This document shows, in pieces, positions 1-5,626 of a DNA stretch of 5,626 bases. The notes below the pieces were generated by a model. It did no database searches. It had not been told where the DNA came from and worked only from the letters and a program-made list of their open reading frames with translations. The stretch covers positions 1 through 5,626 of the forward strand of contig JADFZC010000192.1 of NCBI GenBank assembly GCA_015232735.1. The letters run 5' to 3'. Numbering within the stretch: the first letter of the stretch is position 1; each line of letters starts with the position of its first letter. Origin of the DNA: Oligoflexales bacterium. GTDB lineage: Bacteria; Bdellovibrionota; Oligoflexia; Oligoflexales; Oligoflexaceae. Position numbers and translations under genes: made by a program.

Positions 1-268
1 ATTTTCATCGTTGAATTTTACTTGGTACATTGATTTTTTTATAGTTTCTATTCTACATTTGATCAATGAATTTTGGGTCATGTTAATGTTGATAAGTGAT
101 GAGGACATCTTTTTTTGTATAAGAGTGGTTGTCACTCTATAAGAGAGGAATTCCCTGATCTGTTTTGCATGGTATGGATGAAAGATAATTTTTCCTCTTA
201 TCGAGGATTTTTTCGAAATGCTTACCACACTAGGTGCTTGATATGATAGCGGTCAGCAGCATTCGTAA

Positions 269-573
269 TGTCGTTTCTACCCAGGCATATCCTCTGGTTC
301 ACTTACTGTGGAAGAAAAAAATAACTTGAAAGATCTGAAAATAAGGTCAAAGAACTCAAAACACAGATCGCTGCTTATAATCGACGTATTGGTAGGAATA
401 TAAAGCGTAATAAAACCGATAAATGTACCATTTCGCCATTCTCTTCAGTCCGAGAGAGTGTTTTTCCCCAGATAAAAATGGAAAAGAAGTTTGAGAAAGT
501 TGCAAAGAAAGTGGATAGATCAGAAGAATTTCCCGGCAGACTCTTGGGATTTCTATGGAAGTTCAAGGTTTAA
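269..573 (+). pseudogene. Decayed C-terminus of a coiled-coil protein
   Basis: Two plus-strand frames join into one plausible protein tail if a single base was lost near 335-338. The first frame reads LTVEEKNNLKDL. The second continues ENKVKELKTQIAAYNRRI and runs to a TAA at 571-573, ending LLGFLWKFKV. Across the join, L, L, V, L and I fall at heptad spacing 0, 3, 7, 10 and 14, so the coiled-coil register survives only if the two frames are read as one gene. The tail is rich in Lys and Glu, as expected of coding sequence. No start codon with a ribosome binding site precedes it, and the upstream part is broken again near 266. I cannot name the family; glycosyltransferases and methyltransferases of polysaccharide clusters often end in such coils, which is only suggestive. 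Confidence 0.33.
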
Positions 574-612
574 ATTCTTTACATAATTTTCTTGCGCCAA
601 TCTAAACGATGC

Positions 613-644
613 TGTATTGAAAATACATAGTATCTTTATATCGT
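613..644 (+). promoter_or_regulatory. Possible weak promoter with small dyad
   Basis: A TTGAAA (617-622) is followed 16 nt later by TATCGT (639-644), a 4-of-6 match to a sigma70 -10 box, about 80 nt before the amidotransferase start. The -35 element overlaps a perfect 6-bp inverted repeat, TGTATT-gaa-AATACA (613-627), which could be an operator half-site pair or a chance palindrome in AT-rich DNA. This is the best promoter candidate I see ahead of the plus-strand operon, but the match is modest. Confidence 0.2.
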
Positions 645-713
645 TACCAATATAGATCTGGTTTCTTGAAAGAAAAATTAGTATTTGGTTCCTTAGCACA
701 GGTTAATGAATAA

Positions 714-718
714 TAAGG
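714..718 (+). promoter_or_regulatory. Ribosome binding site deciding the amidotransferase start
   Basis: TAAGG lies 8 nt before the ATG at 727, a good Shine-Dalgarno distance. The in-frame ATG at 706 has only AGG about 3 nt before it, which is too close. The start at 727 is therefore preferred. Confidence 0.55.
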
Positions 719-726
719 TATGTTTT

Positions 727-1851
727 ATGAAAAAAAAGATAACTACTCTTCGATGGTGTTCCAATTGTGTGAGCATGTCAACGCGACCAAGAATTACTTT
801 TGATGAGAGAGGCCGATGCAATGCTTGTCTATGGGCAGAACAAAAGAAGACATTAGATTGGTCTCATCGTCAAAGGGATTTAAAAATGTTGCTTGATAAG
901 CATCGGAAAGAGGATGGAAAATTTGACTGTTTGTGTCCGGTCAGTGGCGGCAAGGATGGTTCTTATGTTGCTTACAATTTAAAGCACAAATATGGAATGA
1001 ATCCTCTTTGCATTACTATAACGCCACCACTTTCTCTTCAATTGGGAGATAACAATTTAAAGGCGTTCATTGCTAGCGGTTATAGTCATATTTCAATCAA
1101 TCCAAATATTAGCGCGATGCGGCAGATAAATAAAATAGGTTTCAGGGAGATGGGATTTCCTTATTATGGCTGGTTGATAGCAATACAGGCCGCGGTAGTA
1201 AGAATGGCTGTCAATATGGGAGTTGGCTTGATTTTTTATGGTGAAGACGGTGAAGTCGAATATGGTGGTACAATAAAAACAGCGAAATCTCCAATATATG
1301 ACGTAAAATATATGAGAGATATTTATCTTGAAGCAGGGTATGAAAAAGTTCTCAGTGCTTCTGATGTCCCAAAAAAAGATTTATATTTCTTTGAATTTCC
1401 GTGTGAATCCGAGTTAAAAGAAAATCCCATTGACATCACTCACTGGTCGTATTTTGAAAGCTGGGATCCTTATAGAAATTATTTGGTGGCAAAAGAACAT
1501 TGCGGGCTTAAAGAAGCCGATAATTCCAATGTCGGAACATTCACCAATTTTGCTCAAAACGATCAGGCTTTGTATGCCTTACATACCTATTTGATGTATC
1601 TTAAGTTTGGTTTCGGTAGGGCAAATCAGGATGCCGCCATAGAGGTAAGAAGGGGGGCAATGGATAGAGAGCAGGCAATAAATTTGGTAAGACTTTACGA
1701 TGGTCATTATCCGGAAGAATATATTGAGAAATATCTGGAGTATTATCAAATGTCCAAATCTGAGTTTGATGATATTTTGGATAGGTATGCTAATAAAGAT
1801 TTGTTTGAAAAAATCGATGGGCGATGGAGACCAACCTTTGAAATAAAGTAA
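727..1851 (+). CDS. N-acetyl sugar amidotransferase (WbpG/PseA/WbuX family)
   Basis: This ATP-dependent amidotransferase converts an N-acetyl (acetamido) group on a nucleotide-linked sugar into an acetamidino group, using ammonia from a partner glutaminase. It should be cytoplasmic. With the start at 727 the protein has 374 residues, the usual family length; an in-frame ATG at 706 would add seven. Two cysteine pairs near the N-terminus (C11/C14 and C31/C34) look like the family's zinc-ribbon-like start. The PP-loop ATP-binding motif SGGKDGS is at residues 73-79, and the motif FYGEDGEVEYGG around 226-237 is characteristic of the family. The C-terminal third carries TNFAQNDQALYALHTYLMYLK-type sequence and runs to a normal end, with no break seen. 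The HisH- and HisF-like genes downstream are its expected partners. The exact sugar cannot be inferred, so I give no specific symbol. Confidence 0.93.
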   Translation: MKKKITTLRWCSNCVSMSTRPRITFDERGRCNACLWAEQKKTLDWSHRQRDLKMLLDKHRKEDGKFDCLCPVSGGKDGSYVAYNLKHKYGMNPLCITITPPLSLQLGDNNLKAFIASGYSHISINPNISAMRQINKIGFREMGFPYYGWLIAIQAAVVRMAVNMGVGLIFYGEDGEVEYGGTIKTAKSPIYDVKYMRDIYLEAGYEKVLSASDVPKKDLYFFEFPCESELKENPIDITHWSYFESWDPYRNYLVAKEHCGLKEADNSNVGTFTNFAQNDQALYALHTYLMYLKFGFGRANQDAAIEVRRGAMDREQAINLVRLYDGHYPEEYIEKYLEYYQMSKSEFDDILDRYANKDLFEKIDGRWRPTFEIK

Positions 1852-2038
1852 TAATACTAATAGTGGATTAAAATAATAAACACAAAATAGAATCATTAAA
1901 ATGGGACCGAGTAACATAATCGATCAGAGTGTGGATAAAACAATATTCTAGCCGGTTTATCAGCTGGAATGCTTATGTTGCAGAGTATCGACGCCAGTTA
2001 TTGTCATTAATAATTGAATAATAGTAAGGGAAAAAAGG
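1852..2038 (+). other. 187-nt spacer inside the amidotransferase operon
   Basis: This AT-rich gap separates the amidotransferase from the hisH-like gene and is long compared with the 5-nt gap that follows. It includes a loose inverted repeat (GATAAA near 1933 with TTTATC near 1965) without a T-tract, so it is not a clear terminator. A 16-codon frame beginning with ATG at 1901 and ending TAG has no ribosome binding site. The end of the spacer supplies the binding site AAGGG (2026-2030) for the next gene. I see no promoter I would defend. Confidence 0.4.
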
Positions 2039-2665
2039 ATGGCTGTAACAAAGGTTTTAGTGGTAGATTATGGTATGGGCAATATTTGTTCTGTTGTTAA
2101 TGCGTTTCGTTATCTTGGAGTTGATCCGGTCGTCAGCCATGAGTCTCATGAAATTTCTAAAGCAGACTCGCTTATTTTACCAGGTGTGGGTTCATTTTTC
2201 AAAGCCATGAAAACTCTTCGAGATACAGGTATCGAACAAGCCATTTTAGAATCCGTTATAGGTAAAGGACGCAAAATATTAGGGATTTGTCTTGGAATGC
2301 AGCTTCTTGGTAGCCATGGCTGTGAAGATGGAGATATTCCCGGATTAGGAATCATCCCTTCTCAGGTTCAGCGATTTACTCCTTTGGAAGTTGGTCCCAA
2401 AAAAGTACCACACATTGGATTTAATGAAGTACTGAGTCGACAGGATTCACTACTTTTTTACGGACTTCCTAGAACATCTGATTTTTACTTTGTTCATTCA
2501 TATCGTATGTTGGCCGATAATTTGCATGGGAAAGCAGCCATTTGTAATTATGGAGTTGATTTTCTAGCAGCATATGAAGTAGATAATGTTTACGCCACTC
2601 AGTTTCATCCGGAAAAAAGTCAAACAAATGGACTAATTCTCATACGGAATTTCCTGAGGCAGTAA
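2039..2665 (+). CDS. hisH: HisH-type glutamine amidotransferase subunit (WbuY/HisH2-like)
   Basis: This class I glutaminase hydrolyses glutamine and passes the ammonia to a HisF-type partner. At 208 residues it has the normal length for HisH. The catalytic triad is complete: C84 in GICLGMQ, and H190 and E192 in QFHPEKS. The oxyanion-loop motif PGVG is at 48-51 and the HisH signature KVPHIGFN at 122-129. K193, just after the triad glutamate, corresponds to the lysine that salt-bridges to HisF in the Thermotoga enzyme. AAGGG lies 8 nt before the ATG. The protein looks fully active. Because it follows a sugar amidotransferase and precedes a HisF-like protein with an altered active site, I infer a role in acetamidino-sugar synthesis rather than histidine synthesis. 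No other his genes are in the window. Confidence 0.93.
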   Translation: MAVTKVLVVDYGMGNICSVVNAFRYLGVDPVVSHESHEISKADSLILPGVGSFFKAMKTLRDTGIEQAILESVIGKGRKILGICLGMQLLGSHGCEDGDIPGLGIIPSQVQRFTPLEVGPKKVPHIGFNEVLSRQDSLLFYGLPRTSDFYFVHSYRMLADNLHGKAAICNYGVDFLAAYEVDNVYATQFHPEKSQTNGLILIRNFLRQ

Positions 2666-2670
2666 TCGAG

Positions 2671-3486
2671 ATGCTTAAAAAACGTTTGATATTCATTTTG
2701 CTTTATAATGATGGATACTTTATGTTGAGCCGGAATTTTCGACTTCAAAAGGTCGGGGATTTAAGGTGGTTGAAGATTAACTATAATTTTTCATATATTT
2801 CGTTTTCTATCGATGAGTTAATTGTTCTTGATATTACTCGAGGTCAAAGAGATAAAAAGATTTTTTGTGAACATCTCAAAATGTTAATCGATGGGTGTTT
2901 TGTTCCCATTTCCGTTGGTGGCGGAATTCGTTCTGTAAGTGATGCTAGGCTTCTGCTCAGATCTGGTGCAGATAAAATCGTGATAAACACACCACTCTAT
3001 GAAAATGAAAGCAGTCACTTTGTACATGAGCTCGCTTCTGAATTTGGGCAGCAATGTATCGTAGCTGCGATGGATTTGAAGCAATCAGCCACCACTAATT
3101 ATCAAGTATGGGTCGAAAACGGTATGCGATGTTTAGAAAATGATGCCTTCGAATATTTGAAAGAGTTGTCTGAATATCCGGTCGGTGAAATTTTGATTAA
3201 CTCAATTGATCGAGATGGCACAGGGCAAGGCCTTGATATGAAAATACTTAATATTATACCTGAATCGCTGTCAAAGCCTGTGATTATTGCAGGCGGAGTG
3301 GGTTATGCAAAGCATTTGCATGAGGGGTTGTTAGATTCTCGTGTAGATGCGGTAGCAACGGCTCATTTATTTAATTTTGTTGGCAATGGATTAAGGAAAG
3401 CTCGTGAGTCACTTGTTTCTTCAGGTATAGCTTTGTCAAGATGGGATCCATCAGTATTTGAGTCTAATATTTCATCAATTGACTAA
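2671..3486 (+). CDS. hisF: HisF-like ammonia-channelling barrel (WbuZ/HisF2-like)
   Basis: This 271-residue (beta/alpha)8 barrel is related to imidazole glycerol phosphate synthase subunit HisF, which is usually about 250 residues; the excess is a short C-terminal tail. It starts 5 nt after the hisH-like stop, with GAGG (2656-2659) inside the end of that gene as ribosome binding site, and its MLKKR start matches the family. Phosphate-binding loops VGGG (82-85) and AGGVG (207-211) are present, as is IDRDGTGQG (179-187). D135 matches catalytic D130 of Thermotoga HisF, but the position of catalytic D11 is L11 (ILLYNDG). R5, E49, K102 and E173 match the ammonia-gate residues R5, E46, K99 and E167. 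D101 matches D98, the contact to HisH. I infer that it tunnels ammonia for the sugar amidotransferase and cannot carry out normal imidazole synthesis. The 'hisF' symbol is by homology only. Confidence 0.9.
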   Translation: MLKKRLIFILLYNDGYFMLSRNFRLQKVGDLRWLKINYNFSYISFSIDELIVLDITRGQRDKKIFCEHLKMLIDGCFVPISVGGGIRSVSDARLLLRSGADKIVINTPLYENESSHFVHELASEFGQQCIVAAMDLKQSATTNYQVWVENGMRCLENDAFEYLKELSEYPVGEILINSIDRDGTGQGLDMKILNIIPESLSKPVIIAGGVGYAKHLHEGLLDSRVDAVATAHLFNFVGNGLRKARESLVSSGIALSRWDPSVFESNISSID

Positions 3487-3546
3487 CCAGAGAGGTAGAA
3501 AAATTATTAGAGGAAAAAAAGTGTTGCGGTTATCTTGGGAACCCTA

Positions 3547-3583
3547 GAAATAAAAATAAAAGGCTTTCAAGAGGGGAAAACCT
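3547..3583 (-). terminator. Intrinsic terminator of the radical SAM gene
   Basis: Read on the minus strand, an 8-bp stem (AGGTTTTC with GAAAGCCT, one G-U pair; plus positions 3576-3583 and 3561-3568) closes a 7-nt loop and is followed directly by the T-rich run TTTATTTTTATTT. It begins about 15 nt after the TGA of the minus-strand gene. On the plus strand the G-U pair becomes a C/A mismatch and no T-tract follows, so it should act mainly on minus-strand transcripts. Confidence 0.6.
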
Positions 3584-3598
3584 GAGAAATATATTAAA

Positions 3599-5599
3599 TC
3601 AGACATTAGGAAGAGACCTGCCAAAGTATCTTCTATTTTCATCTAATGATATATATGTGTCCAAACCATTCCTCAATACTGAGAGTTTAACTTTATCACT
3701 GACTGTTACAACTTCTGATCCTGTAAACATTTTTTCCAGATCAGCTTTTGTGAAAGGGGAATCACCTTTGATAAACAAAACATATTCGGGCCTTAAGTTT
3801 AAAGCTTTCTTGACAGGCAGAACAGGATAACCATATTTTTCATCAATAATTGGATTTCTATCCACAAATCCAATCAAATTCAGATTTGACTCAGACACAC
3901 TGTTAAAAATTTTGTTTAAATTCTCCCTGGATGTGGGGTTCACAACGATGATTCCGGCTCCTTTTGGAAGGCCAAGTATTTCTTCAAAACAAGCCAACTT
4001 ATGAAAATACCGTATTTTTCTGTCGTACATCGAAATACGGAAAATATACTTTTCTAGAATATCTCTCAAAAATTCCCTTAAACTCAGCGGCAGCTTCAAA
4101 GCCATTTTCAACAGAACTAGACGCAATCGATATTTAATTCTCATGGACCAGTTATTTTGTGATAAAATAATCTTTTTTATCTGCAATTCTAATATGAACT
4201 TCCTGTAATTATCATTGTCATACTGAGTGAGATTCACAAACGGTGCATAGCCTGACGTAGCATACATATAGTCTTCATAATCAGAAATCTTTCCCTGCTT
4301 CACCCCATCTTTAAGAAATTGGGTATTAGGTATAGTCAACAGTGCGCGTAATGACAAATTCTCTATCTCATATATTCTTTGAACTTCTAGGGATTCCATG
4401 AAACTGTTACTGAAAGATTCTAATGTGTCATCAGGATGACCCCAGAGAATGGAGAAACCACCATTTGGAATATTATATTTTTTTAGAAGATCCAACGCGG
4501 TTCGTATTTGTTTGCTTTGATGGAGGCGAAAGAACTTTTTTTGTATATCCTTGTTCCAGTGTTCAACAGCTATTGTAGCATTTAATACGCGTCCCTTAAG
4601 GGATGCCAAAGTTTGTACGAGTTCTTCTGTTACATGATCAGCGCAGCCACCAAGTATCAATTCATAACGTCTATCAAGCTCATTTAACTTTTTGCACACT
4701 TCAATAAGCCATTCTTGTGGATAAAAGGCATTTTCCTCAGAAAAATAAAATGCATTCAGTCCATATTTACTATGCAGATAGTCGAAAATTTCAATGAGTC
4801 TGGAAGGAGAAAGTTTTCTAACTTTTTTGTATCTATTCCCACAATAATAACAATGATTAACACAACCTCTACCAGTTGTAACATGAAAAGTGTCAAATGT
4901 ATTTTTTATGTTCTCAATATACCTTTCCATGTCAAGAAGTTCATAGGCTGGCAGGGGGAGTTTGTCGAGATTCTCAACAAGCTTAAATTCAGTTTTAAAA
5001 AAGTTTCCATCTTTCAAATATGCAATATTGTTTATTCCATCGATCGGCCTTTTTTCAATTAAACATTTCACTAGATCAACGATAATTTCATCCGCTTCTC
5101 CAATGCAGGCAACATCGATGGGAATTCTTTTTAAAATGGCTTCTGCTGTTGACATAATAAAATGTCCTCCAGCAATTAAGGGTTTTTCTGGAAAAGACCG
5201 TTTAAATTCAAGGCAAAAATCCTTAATGAATCGATATGCGTTATTCAGTCCTGTAATTCCTACCAAGTCAAACTCTTTTTCTTTCAAAAGATCGATAGTC
5301 TGCCACGAGGTAAGGTCGTCCAGTCTAGCATCGATAATCTCCACTATTATTGATGCTTCTTTCAATACTGAGGCCAGTTCCAGCAATGATTGGGGGATAA
5401 GTCCGTTTGCTCCAAATGGTTCTGAAGGTTGAATCAGAATTACATGGATTGGGCGATTTACAGTCTCTCCATCTTTTTTCCCAGGGTTTAATTTCTTAAT
5501 TTTTTTTTTCAGTAGATCGTTCTCTTGTTTCAGCAAATTATTTTCAGAAACTAGTTTATTAATTAAATGTCGGGAGTTTAACATACCAATATTAAACAA
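3599..5599 (-). CDS. B12-binding radical SAM protein with C-terminal Rossmann-like domain
   Basis: This 666-residue cytoplasmic protein has four parts. Residues 12-37 form a leucine-zipper-like coil (L16, L23, L30, L37; N20 and N27 at the inner a positions). Residues about 51-185 resemble the cobalamin-binding domain common in this superfamily, including AGGHF and CIGEAD motifs. The radical SAM core follows, with CxxxCxxC at C246, C250 and C253 to bind a [4Fe-4S] cluster, and a later GGFSILWGHPDDTLESF segment typical of the barrel. Residues about 545-635 (GAGIIVVNP, LIGFVDRNP, YGYPVLPV) resemble the small Rossmann-type domain of sugar-modifying and nucleotide-sugar enzymes. Translation starts at a TTG, supported by a strong ribosome binding site; the ATG five codons later is too far from it. 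Family members include methylases and other radical enzymes, so the reaction and substrate are unknown. It converges on the amidino-sugar operon, so a role in glycan modification is only an inference from location. Confidence 0.88.
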   Translation of the reverse strand: MFNIGMLNSRHLINKLVSENNLLKQENDLLKKKIKKLNPGKKDGETVNRPIHVILIQPSEPFGANGLIPQSLLELASVLKEASIIVEIIDARLDDLTSWQTIDLLKEKEFDLVGITGLNNAYRFIKDFCLEFKRSFPEKPLIAGGHFIMSTAEAILKRIPIDVACIGEADEIIVDLVKCLIEKRPIDGINNIAYLKDGNFFKTEFKLVENLDKLPLPAYELLDMERYIENIKNTFDTFHVTTGRGCVNHCYYCGNRYKKVRKLSPSRLIEIFDYLHSKYGLNAFYFSEENAFYPQEWLIEVCKKLNELDRRYELILGGCADHVTEELVQTLASLKGRVLNATIAVEHWNKDIQKKFFRLHQSKQIRTALDLLKKYNIPNGGFSILWGHPDDTLESFSNSFMESLEVQRIYEIENLSLRALLTIPNTQFLKDGVKQGKISDYEDYMYATSGYAPFVNLTQYDNDNYRKFILELQIKKIILSQNNWSMRIKYRLRLVLLKMALKLPLSLREFLRDILEKYIFRISMYDRKIRYFHKLACFEEILGLPKGAGIIVVNPTSRENLNKIFNSVSESNLNLIGFVDRNPIIDEKYGYPVLPVKKALNLRPEYVLFIKGDSPFTKADLEKMFTGSEVVTVSDKVKLSVLRNGLDTYISLDENRRYFGRSLPNV

Positions 5600-5603
5600 A
5601 TTA

Positions 5604-5611
5604 TCTCCTCC
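5604..5611 (-). promoter_or_regulatory. Strong ribosome binding site supporting a TTG start
   Basis: On the minus strand GGAGGAGA precedes the TTG at 5599; the GGAGG core (5611-5607) is 7 nt from it, which is ideal. The first in-frame ATG (5584) is 22 nt from the core, too far. The promoter of this gene lies beyond the right edge. Confidence 0.8.
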
Positions 5612-5626
5612 AAAACAAAGTAAATC

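Larger units (their letters stand above)
1..705. other. Gene-poor region with broken open frames
   Basis: I find no intact gene in this stretch. On the plus strand the longer open runs lie in different frames and are interrupted by stops: about 103-246 in one frame, 234-325 and 269-346 in others, then 325-573 back in the first. This is what a decayed gene looks like. On the minus strand one frame is free of stops from 252 down to the left edge, but it has no convincing ribosome binding site and I recognise no family in it. The last 130 bases are very AT-rich and probably hold the promoter of the downstream operon. I recognise no insertion-sequence ends, tRNA, CRISPR repeat or JUMPstart/ops element. 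Confidence 0.5.

Noticed and set aside
122..138. Inverted repeat AGAGTG-gttgt-CACTCT
   Set aside because: It has no T-tract after it on either strand and no gene context; a chance palindrome is likely.
193..213. Possible terminator: TCCTC-ttatc-GAGGA followed by six T
   Set aside because: The stem is only 5 bp and no intact plus-strand gene ends just before it.
375..566. 63-residue minus-strand open frame
   Set aside because: It lies opposite the Lys/Glu-rich coiled-coil remnant, which explains its Phe/Ser-rich translation, and it has no clear family features.
706..726. Seven-codon N-terminal extension of the amidotransferase
   Set aside because: The ribosome binding site spacing fits the ATG at 727, and the family's N-terminus starts shortly before the first CxxC.
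1579..1917. 112-residue minus-strand open frame
   Set aside because: It mostly overlaps the conserved end of the amidotransferase on the other strand; its hydrophobic translation is an antisense effect.
1901..1951. 16-codon open frame starting ATGGGACCG
   Set aside because: No ribosome binding site and no recognisable product; too short to support as a gene.
4715..5432. Two plus-strand open frames opposite the radical SAM gene
   Set aside because: Both are antisense to a conserved gene with clear motifs, and they overlap each other in different frames.

Overview
The window carries part of a surface-polysaccharide (O-antigen or capsule type) gene cluster from an AT-rich bacterium, probably Gram-negative. 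The cobalamin/radical-SAM gene would fit an anaerobic or microaerophilic lifestyle, but nothing here fixes the species.

Layout. Positions 1-705 hold no intact gene. They contain short, frame-broken open stretches, including a likely decayed coiled-coil C-terminus (about 269-573), and then the presumed upstream region of the next operon. Three genes follow on the plus strand: an N-acetyl sugar amidotransferase (WbpG/PseA/WbuX type, 727-1851), a HisH-type glutamine amidotransferase (2039-2665) and a HisF-like protein (2671-3486). A long B12-binding radical SAM protein lies on the minus strand (5599-3599) and converges on the hisF-like gene. A 112-nt gap between them contains a good terminator for the minus-strand gene.

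How the genes work together. The three plus-strand genes form the known set that turns an acetamido group of a nucleotide-activated sugar into an acetamidino group. HisH releases ammonia from glutamine, the HisF-like barrel channels it, and the ATP-dependent amidotransferase installs it. They are not a histidine-biosynthesis pair. The HisF-like protein has lost one of the two catalytic aspartates of true HisF but keeps the residues of the ammonia gate and the HisH interface. The sugar modified (FucNAc, ManNAc3NAc derivative, pseudaminic or legionaminic acid) cannot be read from this window.

The radical SAM protein combines an N-terminal leucine-zipper-like coil, a cobalamin-binding domain, a radical SAM core with CxxxCxxC, and a C-terminal domain that looks like the small Rossmann-type domain found in sugar-modifying enzymes. 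Its substrate is unknown. It is the least explained gene here and may also act on a surface glycan.
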